A DNA stretch of 64,000 nt from Marinisporobacter balticus (GTDB taxonomy: Bacteria; Bacillota; Clostridia; Peptostreptococcales; Thermotaleaceae), in assembly GCF_004345705.1 (NCBI RefSeq), contig NZ_SLWV01000002.1, forward strand, positions 1-64,000, read 5' to 3'. How positions within the stretch are numbered: the stretch's first letter is position 1; every line of letters starts with the position of its first letter. Below, piece by piece: positions 1 through 8,924 of the stretch. The notes under the pieces were generated by a model. That model was not told the DNA's origin and searched no databases. It saw only the letters and a list, made by a program, of their open reading frames with translations. Position numbers and translations under genes: made by a program.

Positions 1-44
1 TTTTATCTTCCACCATTCTTGTTTTTTTCTATTATACATAAAAA

Positions 45-88
45 TACCCTACAGGGTAGACTTTTTTTAATGTCTACTCTATAGGGTA
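45..88 (-). terminator. terminator after phoU
   Basis: A 17-bp stem (arms 45-61 and 72-88, one mismatch, one G-U pair in RNA) with a T-rich run beyond it on the minus strand. It lies just downstream of the phoU stop and probably ends the pst-phoU transcript. Confidence 0.75.
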
Positions 89-111
89 CATTTTAAAGTA
101 AGAATGATTTT

Positions 112-762
112 TTATTTCATACGATAATCTCCAGTCTGAATGTAAACAACTTTTTCACATACGTTTTTTGCATAATCTGCAATCCTCTCAATATGAGAAC
201 AAATAAACAAAAAGTATGTTGATTGTGTAATTTTCTTCGGGTCTTCTATCATATAAGTAAGAAGTTCTCTATATACTTGTTTATAGATAGCATCTACCAT
301 CTCATCTAAGCCCCATGTCTCCCTTGCAAGGTCTATATCTTTTTTAATAAAAGCATCTAAAGATCTTTTTACCATGTTCGTTGCTAAATCAGCCATTCTT
401 GGTATATCTATGAGAGATTTCATATATTTTTCTCCAGCTAACTTTATCGTTATTTTGGAAATATCTCCAGCATGATCCGCCATTCTTTCTAAATCAGCAA
501 TAAGTCTTAAAATAGAACAAATTTCTCGTAAATCGATTGCCATAGGCTGTTGTGTAGCAATTAATTTTATACATTTATCTTCAATTTCTTCTTCTAGATT
601 GTTTATAGCTTTATCTTCATGGATTACTTTCTCTGCTAGATGCACATTTTGATCTTTCAAAGATTTTATTGCATCTAAAATGGATTCTTCCACCATGCTT
701 CCTAATTTTAATAAATCCTTATGCAGCTTTTCTAATTCATTTGATAATTGTGATCTTGACAT
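112..762 (-). CDS. phoU: phosphate-signalling protein PhoU
   Basis: Peripheral all-helical protein that couples the Pst transporter to the PhoR kinase, keeping the regulon off when phosphate is plentiful. The 216 residues show the two PhoU repeats, each with its E-R-x-x-D metal-binding helix: ERMADHAGD near residue 92 and HIERIADYA near residue 190. Length is normal for the family. The ATG is preceded by AGGAGG. It is the last gene of the pstSCAB-phoU run and is followed by a terminator. Assignment is secure from motifs and context. Confidence 0.96.
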   Translation of the reverse strand: MSRSQLSNELEKLHKDLLKLGSMVEESILDAIKSLKDQNVHLAEKVIHEDKAINNLEEEIEDKCIKLIATQQPMAIDLREICSILRLIADLERMADHAGDISKITIKLAGEKYMKSLIDIPRMADLATNMVKRSLDAFIKKDIDLARETWGLDEMVDAIYKQVYRELLTYMIEDPKKITQSTYFLFICSHIERIADYAKNVCEKVVYIQTGDYRMK

Positions 763-785
763 AATTTTAACCTCCTAAGTATATT

Positions 786-1547
786 TCAACCAAATCTTCC
801 TGTGATATAATCCTCTGTTCTCTTATCATTAGGGTTAGAAAAAATATTTTCTGTTAAATCTGTCTCAATAATTTCACCATTTAAAAAAAAGGATGTATAA
901 TCAGAAACTCTTCCTGCTTGCTGCATATTATGTGTAACAACAACAATCGTATAATCTTTTTTTAATTCATCCATTAAATTTTCAACCTTCAGCGTAGATA
1001 TGGGGTCCAGTGCAGAAGTAGGTTCATCCATCAATATTACATCTGGCTCAACTGCTAAACATCTTGCAATACAGATTCTTTGTTGCTGCCCTCCTGATAA
1101 CCCTAAGGCAGGTTTATCTAATCGATCCTTTACTTCATCCCATATCGCAGCACCTCTTAAACTCTTTTCTACGATTTCATCTAATCTTGATTTTTCCTTT
1201 ATGCCATGTATTTTAGGTCCATATACTATATTTTCATAGATCGTTTTAGGAAATGGATTTGGTTTTTGAAAAACCATTCCAACACTTTTTCTTAAATCAA
1301 TTAAATCGCATTGATCACTATAGATATCTATCCCATCTAAAAGGATTTGCCCATTGATTTTTACATGATCTATCAAATCATTCATTCTATTTAATGTTCT
1401 TAAATAAGTTGATTTACCACAACCAGAAGGTCCAATAAGGGCTGTAACCTTATTCTCCATAATATTCATATTAATATCCATCAATGCTTGAAAATCTCCA
1501 TAAAAAAGATTTAGATTTCTTACCCGCATCTTCATATAATTTGACAT
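786..1547 (-). CDS. pstB: phosphate ABC transporter ATP-binding protein PstB
   Basis: Cytoplasmic ATPase subunit that powers phosphate import through PstCA. Visible motifs are Walker A GPSGCGKST (residues 39-47), signature LSGGQQQ (150-156), Walker B VILMDEP (170-176) and a switch histidine in VVTHNM. The 253-residue length is typical of PstB. It lies 15 bp downstream of pstA and 23 bp upstream of phoU, clearly in one operon. Confidence 0.98.
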   Translation of the reverse strand: MSNYMKMRVRNLNLFYGDFQALMDINMNIMENKVTALIGPSGCGKSTYLRTLNRMNDLIDHVKINGQILLDGIDIYSDQCDLIDLRKSVGMVFQKPNPFPKTIYENIVYGPKIHGIKEKSRLDEIVEKSLRGAAIWDEVKDRLDKPALGLSGGQQQRICIARCLAVEPDVILMDEPTSALDPISTLKVENLMDELKKDYTIVVVTHNMQQAGRVSDYTSFFLNGEIIETDLTENIFSNPNDKRTEDYITGRFG

Positions 1548-1562
1548 TCTTACAACTCCTTT

Positions 1563-2468
1563 CTAAGATATCGCCTTCGTATTTTTTATATATTTATTCG
1601 CAATCATATTTGCTATAAAGTTAATACATAAAACAAATATAATCAATACAGAAGCCGTAGCAAAAGTTTTTTCTTTCGATAAACCTTCTGAAGCTAATAG
1701 ATATAAGTGCACAGACATAGTTCTAGCAGGATCAAAAATGGATTTTGGCACCCCTAAAGAACTTCCTGCTGTTAACATAACTGCTGCTGTCTCACCTACA
1801 GCTCTTCCTATTCCTAATATGAGTCCTGTAAGAATACCTGAAGTACTACTTGGCAATACCACCTTTACAATAGTTTGCCATTTTGTTGCTCCAAGGGCAA
1901 AACTCCCTTCCCGATAGGATTGTGGTACCGTTTTAATTGCTTCCTCTGTAGCACGGATCAATGTAGGTAGAATCATGAGTGCAAGGGTTAATCCACCTGA
2001 TAATATGGACCATCTGAGTTTTAAAAATATAACAAAGAACACAAATCCAAATAACCCAAATATGATAGAAGGAATTCCTGCTAATGTTTCTGTACCAAAC
2101 CTTATAACTTTTACTAATTTATTTTCCTTTGCATATTCTGTTAGATAAATTGCAGAAGCAACGCCTATAGGTGTTGCGATGGCAATTGATACAAGTGTTA
2201 AATAGATAGTTCCTACGATAATTGAAAATATACCACCCTTTCTTCCCATACTTTTTGGCTCTTGCATGAAGAAATCTAGATTGATATGTTTTACACCATT
2301 TAAAAGTACATATCCAACGATCGATAATAAAGCCAAAATCGTTAGTACCGCTACAAGATAGATCCACGTCAAAGCCATTTTTTCTTTTATATTGATTTTT
2401 TTCTTTCCTTTACCACGCATCCAATTTTCTATATACACCTTTGTATTCACAGCCATCTCTCTATTCAC
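1563..2468 (-). CDS. pstA: phosphate ABC transporter permease PstA
   Basis: Inner-membrane permease subunit pairing with PstC. It has about six hydrophobic segments and the permease EAA-type loop (EGSFALGATKWQTIVKVVLP). The annotated start is a GTG overlapping the end of pstC by 8 bp; an ATG 12 nt downstream (2456) is an alternative with better spacing from the AGGGGGTG sequence. The tight overlap implies translational coupling with pstC. Confidence 0.96.
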   Translation of the reverse strand: MNREMAVNTKVYIENWMRGKGKKKINIKEKMALTWIYLVAVLTILALLSIVGYVLLNGVKHINLDFFMQEPKSMGRKGGIFSIIVGTIYLTLVSIAIATPIGVASAIYLTEYAKENKLVKVIRFGTETLAGIPSIIFGLFGFVFFVIFLKLRWSILSGGLTLALMILPTLIRATEEAIKTVPQSYREGSFALGATKWQTIVKVVLPSSTSGILTGLILGIGRAVGETAAVMLTAGSSLGVPKSIFDPARTMSVHLYLLASEGLSKEKTFATASVLIIFVLCINFIANMIANKYIKNTKAIS

Positions 2469-3345
2469 CCCCTAATCTTTTCATTGTCCATGTAGCAGAT
2501 ACATTCAGTAACATTATAAATACAAATAGGATAACTCCTGTAGCAAATAATGCTTTCTGATGCGTAGGTGTTGCATACCCCATCTCCATTGCAATAGTTC
2601 CTGTTAGTGTTGATACAGAATCTAATACACTCCCTGGAACTTTAGGCATATTCCCTGTAACCAATATAACTGCCATCGTCTCTCCAACCGCTCTACCCAT
2701 TCCTAAAACAACAGATGTGATAATTCCAGACTTTGCAGCAGGTAAGATTACTTTAATAATTGTTTCAAACTGTGTTGCCCCTAATGCTAATGAGCCTTGC
2801 TTATACTCAATTGGAACAGACCTTATTGCATTCTCAGAGATATTTACAATTGTTGGCAATATCATAACCGCCAAGATCATTGCTCCTGCTAATATACTAT
2901 ATCCTGATGTATATGCTTCTCCATTAAACTTTTGTATGATGGGTAATATATGCATTCTAATGAGTGGCACTAAAATGGCTAATCCAAAGAATCCATACAC
3001 AACCGAAGGGATTCCGGCTAATAATTCAATTGCTGGTTTAAAGATCTTCACAATAGATTTTGGTGCAATTTCTGCTAAAAAAACTGCACAACTTATTCCC
3101 ATAGGCACCCCAATGATCAATGCTCCTAACGTTACAGATATAGATCCCATAATCATTGGAAAAGCCCCATAACTCCCATTTGTAGGACTCCATGTTTTTC
3201 CAAAAACAAAATGGATAATACCATATTCTTTTAGTATTGGCAGTCCTTCTTTAAAAATAAAGAATGTAATTAAAAATACAGATAATGTTGCAACCGTTGC
3301 ACAAATCAAAAGAAATGCTTCTATTATTTTCTCGTATTTCTTCAT
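2461..3345 (-). CDS. pstC: phosphate ABC transporter permease PstC
   Basis: Membrane permease subunit of the Pst phosphate importer, 294 residues with six predicted membrane spans. The coupling loop QGSLALGATQFETIIKVILP matches the equivalent loop in PstA and contacts PstB. The ATG has a TAGGAGGA ribosome binding site. It is separated from pstS by about 230 bp that contain an intercistronic hairpin, a common way to make less permease than binding protein. Confidence 0.97.
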   Translation of the reverse strand: MKKYEKIIEAFLLICATVATLSVFLITFFIFKEGLPILKEYGIIHFVFGKTWSPTNGSYGAFPMIMGSISVTLGALIIGVPMGISCAVFLAEIAPKSIVKIFKPAIELLAGIPSVVYGFFGLAILVPLIRMHILPIIQKFNGEAYTSGYSILAGAMILAVMILPTIVNISENAIRSVPIEYKQGSLALGATQFETIIKVILPAAKSGIITSVVLGMGRAVGETMAVILVTGNMPKVPGSVLDSVSTLTGTIAMEMGYATPTHQKALFATGVILFVFIMLLNVSATWTMKRLGGE

Positions 3346-3486
3346 AATAAGTTCCTCCTAAAATTCAATCTTTCTCTAAGATTATTATAATCTGATTCCT
3401 TTATTGATTCTTTATATCTAAATTAATTTCACGTTAATTTTGTGTAAAGTTCATAGATTTTTATTCAATCTTCCAAAAAATTTTAT

Positions 3487-3525
3487 AAAAGTATAAAGGT
3501 GGACGAATGCCACCTTTATACTTTT
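3487..3525 (-). terminator. hairpin between pstS and pstC
   Basis: A 16-bp perfect stem (3487-3502 and 3510-3525) with a 7-nt loop, T-rich on the downstream minus side. Located after pstS and before pstC, it probably acts as a leaky terminator or 3'-end stabiliser so that pstS exceeds pstCAB-phoU expression. Confidence 0.7.
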
Positions 3526-3573
3526 CATAAACTAGGAGAATGCTCAATTATTTTTCATGTGCATCTATTCTAT

Positions 3574-4443
3574 CTATTTTACTGAGATAAATTCTTCTTT
3601 CACAATTTCTTGTCCTTCATTTAGTACAAACGTAATATATGCTTTTACTACTTCTGATTCTTCTCCATTCGTCAAGTAATTGAATGGTCTTGCTATTTTA
3701 TAAGTTCCTGCTTTTGCAGTCTCTTCTGTAGCTTCTACGCTTTCAACCTTTACACCCTTTACAGTTTCATCCATAGCGCCCATTGAAATGTATCCAATTG
3801 CATCAGGTGTATTTGAAACTGTTTGCTTTACAGCTCCTGTTGAAGGTTGTACTAATGCATTTTTAGTAGTATTATCCATATTTTTACCTTCTGCATTCTT
3901 TTCTTCTATTTTTGTTATTTCTACAAATGCGCCTCTTGTACCAGAACCTTCTTCTCTACTTACAACTGTTATTGCTTGATCTTCTCCACCAACTTCTTTC
4001 CAGTTTGTAATTGCTCCTGTAAATATTTTCTTAATTTGATCCAATGATAAGTCACTAACTTTGTTTGATGGATTAACAACAACAGCAATCCCATCTTTTG
4101 CAATAACATATTCAGTTAAACCTAATGATTTTTCTGATTCTTTAATCTCTCTAGAAGCAGCACCAATATCAGCGATTTTATCAGCAGCTGATTTTACGCC
4201 AACGCTTGAACCTCCACCTTGTACTTCAACAGATACTTCTGGATATTTTTCCATAAATACCGCTGCTAATTCTTCTGATAATGGTTGTACAGATGTAGAC
4301 CCTGCAATAACAATCTTTCCTGATAATGTATTTTCATTTGTTTTTGTTTCTGCTTCATCTGTTGTTTCCCCTTTACTTCCACAACCTGATAACATTGTAA
4401 TACCCATCATAAGTACTAATACAAGTGATAATATCTTTTTCAT
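3574..4443 (-). CDS. pstS: phosphate-binding lipoprotein PstS
   Basis: Extracellular lipid-anchored protein that captures phosphate for PstCAB. A lipoprotein signal peptide ends in the lipobox LSGC (Cys21). Phosphate-ligand motifs are AGSTSVQP, QGGGSSVG and SREEGSGTRGAF. I place the start at the ATG at 4443, 9 nt after GGAGG, rather than the TTG two codons upstream that sits too close to the ribosome binding site. A Pho-box array lies directly upstream. Confidence 0.96.
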   Translation of the reverse strand: MKKILSLVLVLMMGITMLSGCGSKGETTDEAETKTNENTLSGKIVIAGSTSVQPLSEELAAVFMEKYPEVSVEVQGGGSSVGVKSAADKIADIGAASREIKESEKSLGLTEYVIAKDGIAVVVNPSNKVSDLSLDQIKKIFTGAITNWKEVGGEDQAITVVSREEGSGTRGAFVEITKIEEKNAEGKNMDNTTKNALVQPSTGAVKQTVSNTPDAIGYISMGAMDETVKGVKVESVEATEETAKAGTYKIARPFNYLTNGEESEVVKAYITFVLNEGQEIVKEEFISVK

Positions 4444-4538
4444 TTTCAATTTCCTCCATCCATTTTTATTGTTTTTTATTGTTCAAACTTTATTCTTTCT
4501 AAAGCACTGAACTTTATATTCAAAGTATACTGTTACTA

Positions 4539-4577
4539 TGTTAAATCAAAATAAAGAAATTGTTAAATAACCGTTAA
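4539..4577 (-). promoter_or_regulatory. Pho box (PhoP-binding direct repeats) of pstS
   Basis: Read on the minus strand there are four hexamers starting every 11 bp: TTAACG (4572-4577), TTAACA (4561-4566), TTTATT (4550-4555) and TTAACA (4539-4544). This matches the known PhoP consensus TT(A/T/C)ACA repeated with 5-bp gaps. The array lies between phoR and pstS, with a TATAAA-type -10 about 20 bp beyond the last repeat. Confidence 0.8.
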
Positions 4578-4601
4578 AAATAAAAAAAAGAGAAAAACAT
4601 T

Positions 4602-6404
4602 TTATCCAAGTTTTCCTCTTCCCAATATAGGTATTCTTACAATAAATTCAGATCCCTTACCTAATTTACTATTTACCTTAATCTCTCCACCAAAAGACAA
4701 GACAATATGCTTAACAATTGCAAGACCTAATCCTGTGCCACCTACTTTCCTTGATCTTGCCTTATCTACTCTATAGAAACGTTCAAATAGTCTTGATATA
4801 TCCTCTTTGGGTATTCCAATGCCTGTATCCTTCACCACAGCAAAAACATGCTCATATCTTTTATAAATTAAAACCTTAATTTGTCCATTTTCTGGTGTAT
4901 ATTTAATTGCATTTTCTATAAGATTCAATAACATCTGTTTAAACCAATCTCGATTTCCATAAATAAAAGGCAGATCCGCTTCTAATTCTGTGATATAGGT
5001 TATTTGTTTTCCCTTGGCTAAAGCTTCCGCCATCATGTTCACTTCGTTGATCATCTCATTGATCCTTATTTCTTCTCTCTTAATGGTATTTTTATCATTC
5101 TCTATAGCAGAAAGAGTTAATATATCATCAATGAGCCTTGTTAATCTTTCTGTTTCTATATCTATAATATCTAAAAAACGATCCCTTACTTTTTCATTAT
5201 CCATTGCCCCATTTTTTAATGTCTCAATAAAGCCACTAATGGAGGTTAAGGGTGTCTTTAATTCGTGGGATACATTTGCCACAAACTCCGAACGCATATT
5301 TTCTAATTTTCTCATTTCAGTTACATCTTGCATTACAGCCATCACACCAATAATTCGATTTGGATCCATATCTAGTCTTATAAAGTTTGTATAGATCTTT
5401 AATATCTTTGTTTCAGGGTAATCTATAATAATTTCTCGTTCTCCAATATGTTTGTTATTCAGTATATCCTCGAGTACATCATGGAGTTTATTGTTTCTAA
5501 TGACTTCTAATACATGTTTTCCATACACATTTTCATCTGCTATATTAAATAAAGACATGGCCACAGGATTGATTAATATAATTTTATACTCTTTATCAAT
5601 AGCAAACAAAGCCTCTTTCATACTTCCTAAGGTAGAATGTAGTTTCGTATTTTTATCTCTTATTTCAGATATTGTATCATTTAGTTTTTCTGCCATAATA
5701 TTAAACGTATTCGCCAATATACCTATTTCATCGTGGCTTTTAATATAAACTTTATCATTAAAATTGCCATTGGCAATTTTTTGTGCAGTTCGTGTAATTT
5801 CTTTCACAGGTTTTGTTACACTATTTGTAAACCGATAACCCAATATGGTTGTTACTAACAATCCGCAAAAAGCTGCAATTAACGCATTTTGCAAGAGGTT
5901 ATAATTCAATTTTTTTATCTCTGTTAGCGGAAACGCCAGTCTCGTTACGCCATAAATTTTATCATTATTCATAATAGGGACTGTAATATAAATGTAATCT
6001 ATATCCACAGTGGCACTCTTTCTTTCACTTTTCCCAATCTCACCCTCTAACGCTTTTTGAACCTCTGGTCTATATAGATGGTTCTCTATTTTAGATAGAT
6101 CATCCTGTGCAATTTCTGAATCGCCTATAACCATTCCATCTTTATTAATAAAAGTCACTCTCGTATCAATTTCAGCGGCATACTCATGGGCATATTTATG
6201 AAAGTCTATAGGACTAGAAGGATCTTCTTCTATTTCTTTTTCGATGAATTTACTGATCAAATTTGCATTGGTTATTAATTTATTTTCTATGTTTTCAACA
6301 TAACTTGTTCTTACAAACTTCAGCGTCAATAGTCCTGTTAATATAATACCCAGGAATATGAGTATGGTATATGTTACAAAAATTTTTCTTTGCATATGCT
6401 TCAC
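4602..6404 (-). CDS. phoR: phosphate sensor histidine kinase PhoR
   Basis: Membrane sensor kinase for PhoP. Order of parts: membrane span (about 9-29), extracytoplasmic sensor region, second span (about 171-190), HAMP (about 195-245), PAS (about 255-365), HisKA with phosphoacceptor His380 in VSHELKTPL, and an HATPase domain with NLIENAIKY, DTGIGIP and GTGLGLA. It starts immediately after the phoP stop; the GTG at 6404 or the ATG at 6395 could be used. Synteny with phoP and pst supports PhoR over another kinase. Confidence 0.92.
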   Translation of the reverse strand: MKHMQRKIFVTYTILIFLGIILTGLLTLKFVRTSYVENIENKLITNANLISKFIEKEIEEDPSSPIDFHKYAHEYAAEIDTRVTFINKDGMVIGDSEIAQDDLSKIENHLYRPEVQKALEGEIGKSERKSATVDIDYIYITVPIMNNDKIYGVTRLAFPLTEIKKLNYNLLQNALIAAFCGLLVTTILGYRFTNSVTKPVKEITRTAQKIANGNFNDKVYIKSHDEIGILANTFNIMAEKLNDTISEIRDKNTKLHSTLGSMKEALFAIDKEYKIILINPVAMSLFNIADENVYGKHVLEVIRNNKLHDVLEDILNNKHIGEREIIIDYPETKILKIYTNFIRLDMDPNRIIGVMAVMQDVTEMRKLENMRSEFVANVSHELKTPLTSISGFIETLKNGAMDNEKVRDRFLDIIDIETERLTRLIDDILTLSAIENDKNTIKREEIRINEMINEVNMMAEALAKGKQITYITELEADLPFIYGNRDWFKQMLLNLIENAIKYTPENGQIKVLIYKRYEHVFAVVKDTGIGIPKEDISRLFERFYRVDKARSRKVGGTGLGLAIVKHIVLSFGGEIKVNSKLGKGSEFIVRIPILGRGKLG

Positions 6405-7097
6405 CTATTTCATTTTATATCCTATCCCTCTTATGGTTTCAATGTATATAGGATACTTATCATTATCTTCTATTTTCTTTCGTAGATGTCGTATATGCAC
6501 ATCTACTGTTCTCGTTTCCCCAAAATAATCATACCCCCAAACTTCATCAAGTAACAGATTTCTTGATAAAACTTTTCCTCTATTTTGTGCTAAAATTTTT
6601 AATAACTCAAATTCCTTGAGTGTAAGTTCAATTTTTTCATCATCTTTTATTACTTCATGCTTTTCAATATCAATCGTAATATCATTTACTTTTATTGTTT
6701 TAATGACCTCTTTCGGAATCTCTTCAGATCTCCTTAAGATTGCCTTAATTCTAGCTATTAATTCACGTACACTAAAAGGTTTCGTTAAATAATCATCTGC
6801 CCCTAATTCTAAGCCTAATACTTTATCCATTTCTTCCCCTTTAGCCGTTAACATAATAATAGGAATTTTACTTATTTTTTCAATGTTCCTAATCTTTTTA
6901 CAAGCTTCAAGTCCATCTATTCCTGGTAACATTAAATCTAATAAAATCACATCAGGAATCTCTTCCTCTGCAATTTTTATTGCATCTTCTCCATTTTCGC
7001 TTGTGATTACATCGAATCCATTATTTTCTAAGTTGAATTGAATTAATTCAATAATATGTTGTTCATCATCCACCACCAAGATTTTTTTTCTACCCAT
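6405..7097 (-). CDS. phoP: phosphate response regulator PhoP
   Basis: OmpR-family regulator, 230 residues. The receiver domain has the acidic pair DDE (10-12), phosphoacceptor Asp54 in LLDLMLPG and the conserved Lys in TKPF. The C-terminal winged helix ends with DVHIRHLRKKI and TIRGIGYK. It should bind the repeats in front of pstS. The start is preceded by TAGGAGGAG. Only 19 bp separate it from pgeF, so it may also be read from upstream. Confidence 0.94.
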   Translation of the reverse strand: MGRKKILVVDDEQHIIELIQFNLENNGFDVITSENGEDAIKIAEEEIPDVILLDLMLPGIDGLEACKKIRNIEKISKIPIIMLTAKGEEMDKVLGLELGADDYLTKPFSVRELIARIKAILRRSEEIPKEVIKTIKVNDITIDIEKHEVIKDDEKIELTLKEFELLKILAQNRGKVLSRNLLLDEVWGYDYFGETRTVDVHIRHLRKKIEDNDKYPIYIETIRGIGYKMK

Positions 7098-7116
7098 TCT
7101 CTCTCCTCCTAAGCCC

Positions 7117-7935
7117 CTATCTTAATGCCATTATTGCTGCCATTCTGCCTGTTAACCCTTGATCCCCGCGATGTGAAAATAACTTTTCTTTATTACACAC
7201 GGTGCACATATTACTCATTGTTATATTTGTTTCTAAAACCCCAATTTCCTCTAGTGTTATTTTATTAACTTGCCACAAATCCAACATATATTTATTCTTT
7301 CCCTTAGGGACTATACATTGATTCATGTTTGTAAAATTCTCTTCAAATTGATCGATTACACTTTGATCCGTTTCATAACAGCATTTTCCTATAGCGGGAC
7401 CAATAGCCGCTATACAGTCTTTTGGGTTACTTCCAAATGTTTCTTTCATCTTTTTTACTACTTTCTTGCCAATTTTTAAAACAGTACCTCTCCAGCCTGC
7501 ATGCGCTAGCGCAATGACTTTGTGTTTGGGATCTAATAAAAAAATAGGTACACAATCGGCATATACTGTAGCTAAAGCTACTTTTGGTACATTTGTAATG
7601 AGTGCATCTATCCCCACAATACCACGATCTCTCATAATGCCTTTTCCACAATCTTCCTTTGTTACGATTTTTATATAATCCTTATGAATCTGATCTGAAC
7701 AAACTAAATCATTTGTGGATATCTCTAATGCTTCACAGATTCGTCTATAATTTTCTATTATATTTTCTTCTTTGTCCTCTGTTTTTAATCCAAGATTTAA
7801 AGCACTATATTCCCCAGTACTGACGCCTCCAATTCTACTCGTAAAACAATTTTTAGCCATTCCTGTTTCATCAAAACTAGGGACGGAAAAATACACAACA
7901 CCATTCTTCCCCGTATGTTCTTTAAAATAATTCAC
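7117..7935 (-). CDS. pgeF: PgeF/YfiH family protein (multicopper-oxidase-fold, peptidoglycan editing / purine nucleoside phosphorylase)
   Basis: Member of the DUF152/YfiH family, reported as a peptidoglycan editing factor and as a purine nucleoside phosphorylase/adenosine deaminase. Signature metal-site segments are present: YADCVPIFLLD, AHAGWRGT and AIGPAIGKCCYE. Length 272 is typical. It starts at a GTG nine bases after AGGAGG. The exact physiological substrate cannot be told from sequence. Confidence 0.9.
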   Translation of the reverse strand: MNYFKEHTGKNGVVYFSVPSFDETGMAKNCFTSRIGGVSTGEYSALNLGLKTEDKEENIIENYRRICEALEISTNDLVCSDQIHKDYIKIVTKEDCGKGIMRDRGIVGIDALITNVPKVALATVYADCVPIFLLDPKHKVIALAHAGWRGTVLKIGKKVVKKMKETFGSNPKDCIAAIGPAIGKCCYETDQSVIDQFEENFTNMNQCIVPKGKNKYMLDLWQVNKITLEEIGVLETNITMSNMCTVCNKEKLFSHRGDQGLTGRMAAIMALR

Positions 7936-7962
7936 GATAATGATCCTCCTAAATCTATAAAT

Positions 7963-7991
7963 AATAGCAAGTTATCATATAACTTGCTATT
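7963..7991 (-). terminator. possible terminator overlapping the nrdR stop
   Basis: A 12-bp perfect stem (7963-7974 and 7980-7991) with a 5-nt loop. The T tract on the minus side is weak, so this may be a partial terminator or a 3'-end structure. Confidence 0.45.
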
Positions 7992-8442
7992 TTTCATTTA
8001 ATATTTTTCTCAGTTCTTCCATAAATGTATTAATATCTTTAAATTGCCTATATACTGATGCAAATCGAACATAGGCAACCTCATCTAGATCTTTTAGATG
8101 ATTCATGACTAATTCGCCTATATAGGTACTTTTAATTTCCTTCTCCATTGTATTGTGCATATCTTTTTCTATATGATCTATGATATTCTCTATATCCTTA
8201 ACAGGTACAGGTCTTTTTTCACATGCTCTAATGATTCCATTAAGTATTTTATTCCTATTATAAGCTTCTCTATTTCTATCTTTTTTTATAACAATTAACG
8301 GAATTTCCTCTATCTTCTCATATGTTGTAAATCTTTTTTTACACTTGCTACATTCTCTTCTTCTACGAATTGTTTGTCCTTCTTCAGTAGGACGTGAGTC
8401 GACAACTTTCGTATCAAAATATTCACAAAATGGACAATTCAT
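7987..8442 (-). CDS. nrdR: transcriptional repressor NrdR
   Basis: Zinc-ribbon plus ATP-cone repressor of ribonucleotide reductase genes that senses dATP/ATP. Zinc ligands are Cys3, Cys6, Cys31 and Cys34, followed by the RRRRECSKCKKRFTTYE stretch and an ATP-cone from about residue 49. Length 151 is standard. No nrd gene is in the window, so its targets lie elsewhere. Confidence 0.96.
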   Translation of the reverse strand: MNCPFCEYFDTKVVDSRPTEEGQTIRRRRECSKCKKRFTTYEKIEEIPLIVIKKDRNREAYNRNKILNGIIRACEKRPVPVKDIENIIDHIEKDMHNTMEKEIKSTYIGELVMNHLKDLDEVAYVRFASVYRQFKDINTFMEELRKILNEK

Positions 8443-8479
8443 CTTTCAGCCCCCCTATAAAGCATCGTGAAAATTTAAT

Positions 8480-8497
8480 AACCACTATATGGTGTTA
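8480..8497. promoter_or_regulatory. imperfect palindrome upstream of nrdR
   Basis: An inverted repeat with a CACTATAT-GGTG core lies about 40 bp in front of nrdR. It loosely resembles an NrdR box and could be an autoregulatory operator, but it is shorter than the usual 16-bp box. Confidence 0.25.
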
Positions 8498-8531
8498 TAC
8501 AAATTATAATATGCCAAATATAGTATGTCTA

Positions 8532-8804
8532 CTAATTTTTTTTCTCTTCCTCATCATTTGTAACAATTGTGTTCTTTAATTCAACGAGTATCACATCTAT
8601 TCCAATTTTTTTTATTTCATTCCAAGCAATGATATAATCATTATCTTTTCCAAACAGTCCCAAAAACTTGCCTGGTCCAGGAACAATCAAAGCATCGATT
8701 CTACCTTTTTCTAGATTTACTTCTATATCTGCCACAAATCCTAGTCGTCTACCATCTATCAGATTGATAATTTCTTTTTCTCTCAAATCAGAACTACTAA
8801 TCAT
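8532..8804 (-). CDS. YlmC/YmxH family sporulation protein (PRC-barrel)
   Basis: A 90-residue PRC-barrel protein starting SSDLREKEIINLIDGRRLG, the typical opening of the YlmC/YmxH family found beside sigG in spore-formers. The molecular role is unknown; family members are dispensable sporulation-associated proteins. The start is preceded by AGGTGA. It lies between sigG and nrdR, a conserved Clostridia context. Confidence 0.85.
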   Translation of the reverse strand: MISSSDLREKEIINLIDGRRLGFVADIEVNLEKGRIDALIVPGPGKFLGLFGKDNDYIIAWNEIKKIGIDVILVELKNTIVTNDEEEKKN

Positions 8805-8893
8805 TTTATCACCTACTTTTATTATTTATCCTTGTTATAATATATAAGCTTGCCTAAAAATATATGAATCTTTTGCATAAAAAATTCAAAGAA

Positions 8894-8924
8894 AAAACAA
8901 AAGCAAAATATTTGCTTTTGTTTT
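8894..8924 (-). terminator. terminator after sigG
   Basis: A 14-bp stem (8894-8907 and 8911-8924) with a 3-nt loop and a T-rich tail on the minus strand, overlapping the end of sigG. Confidence 0.7.
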
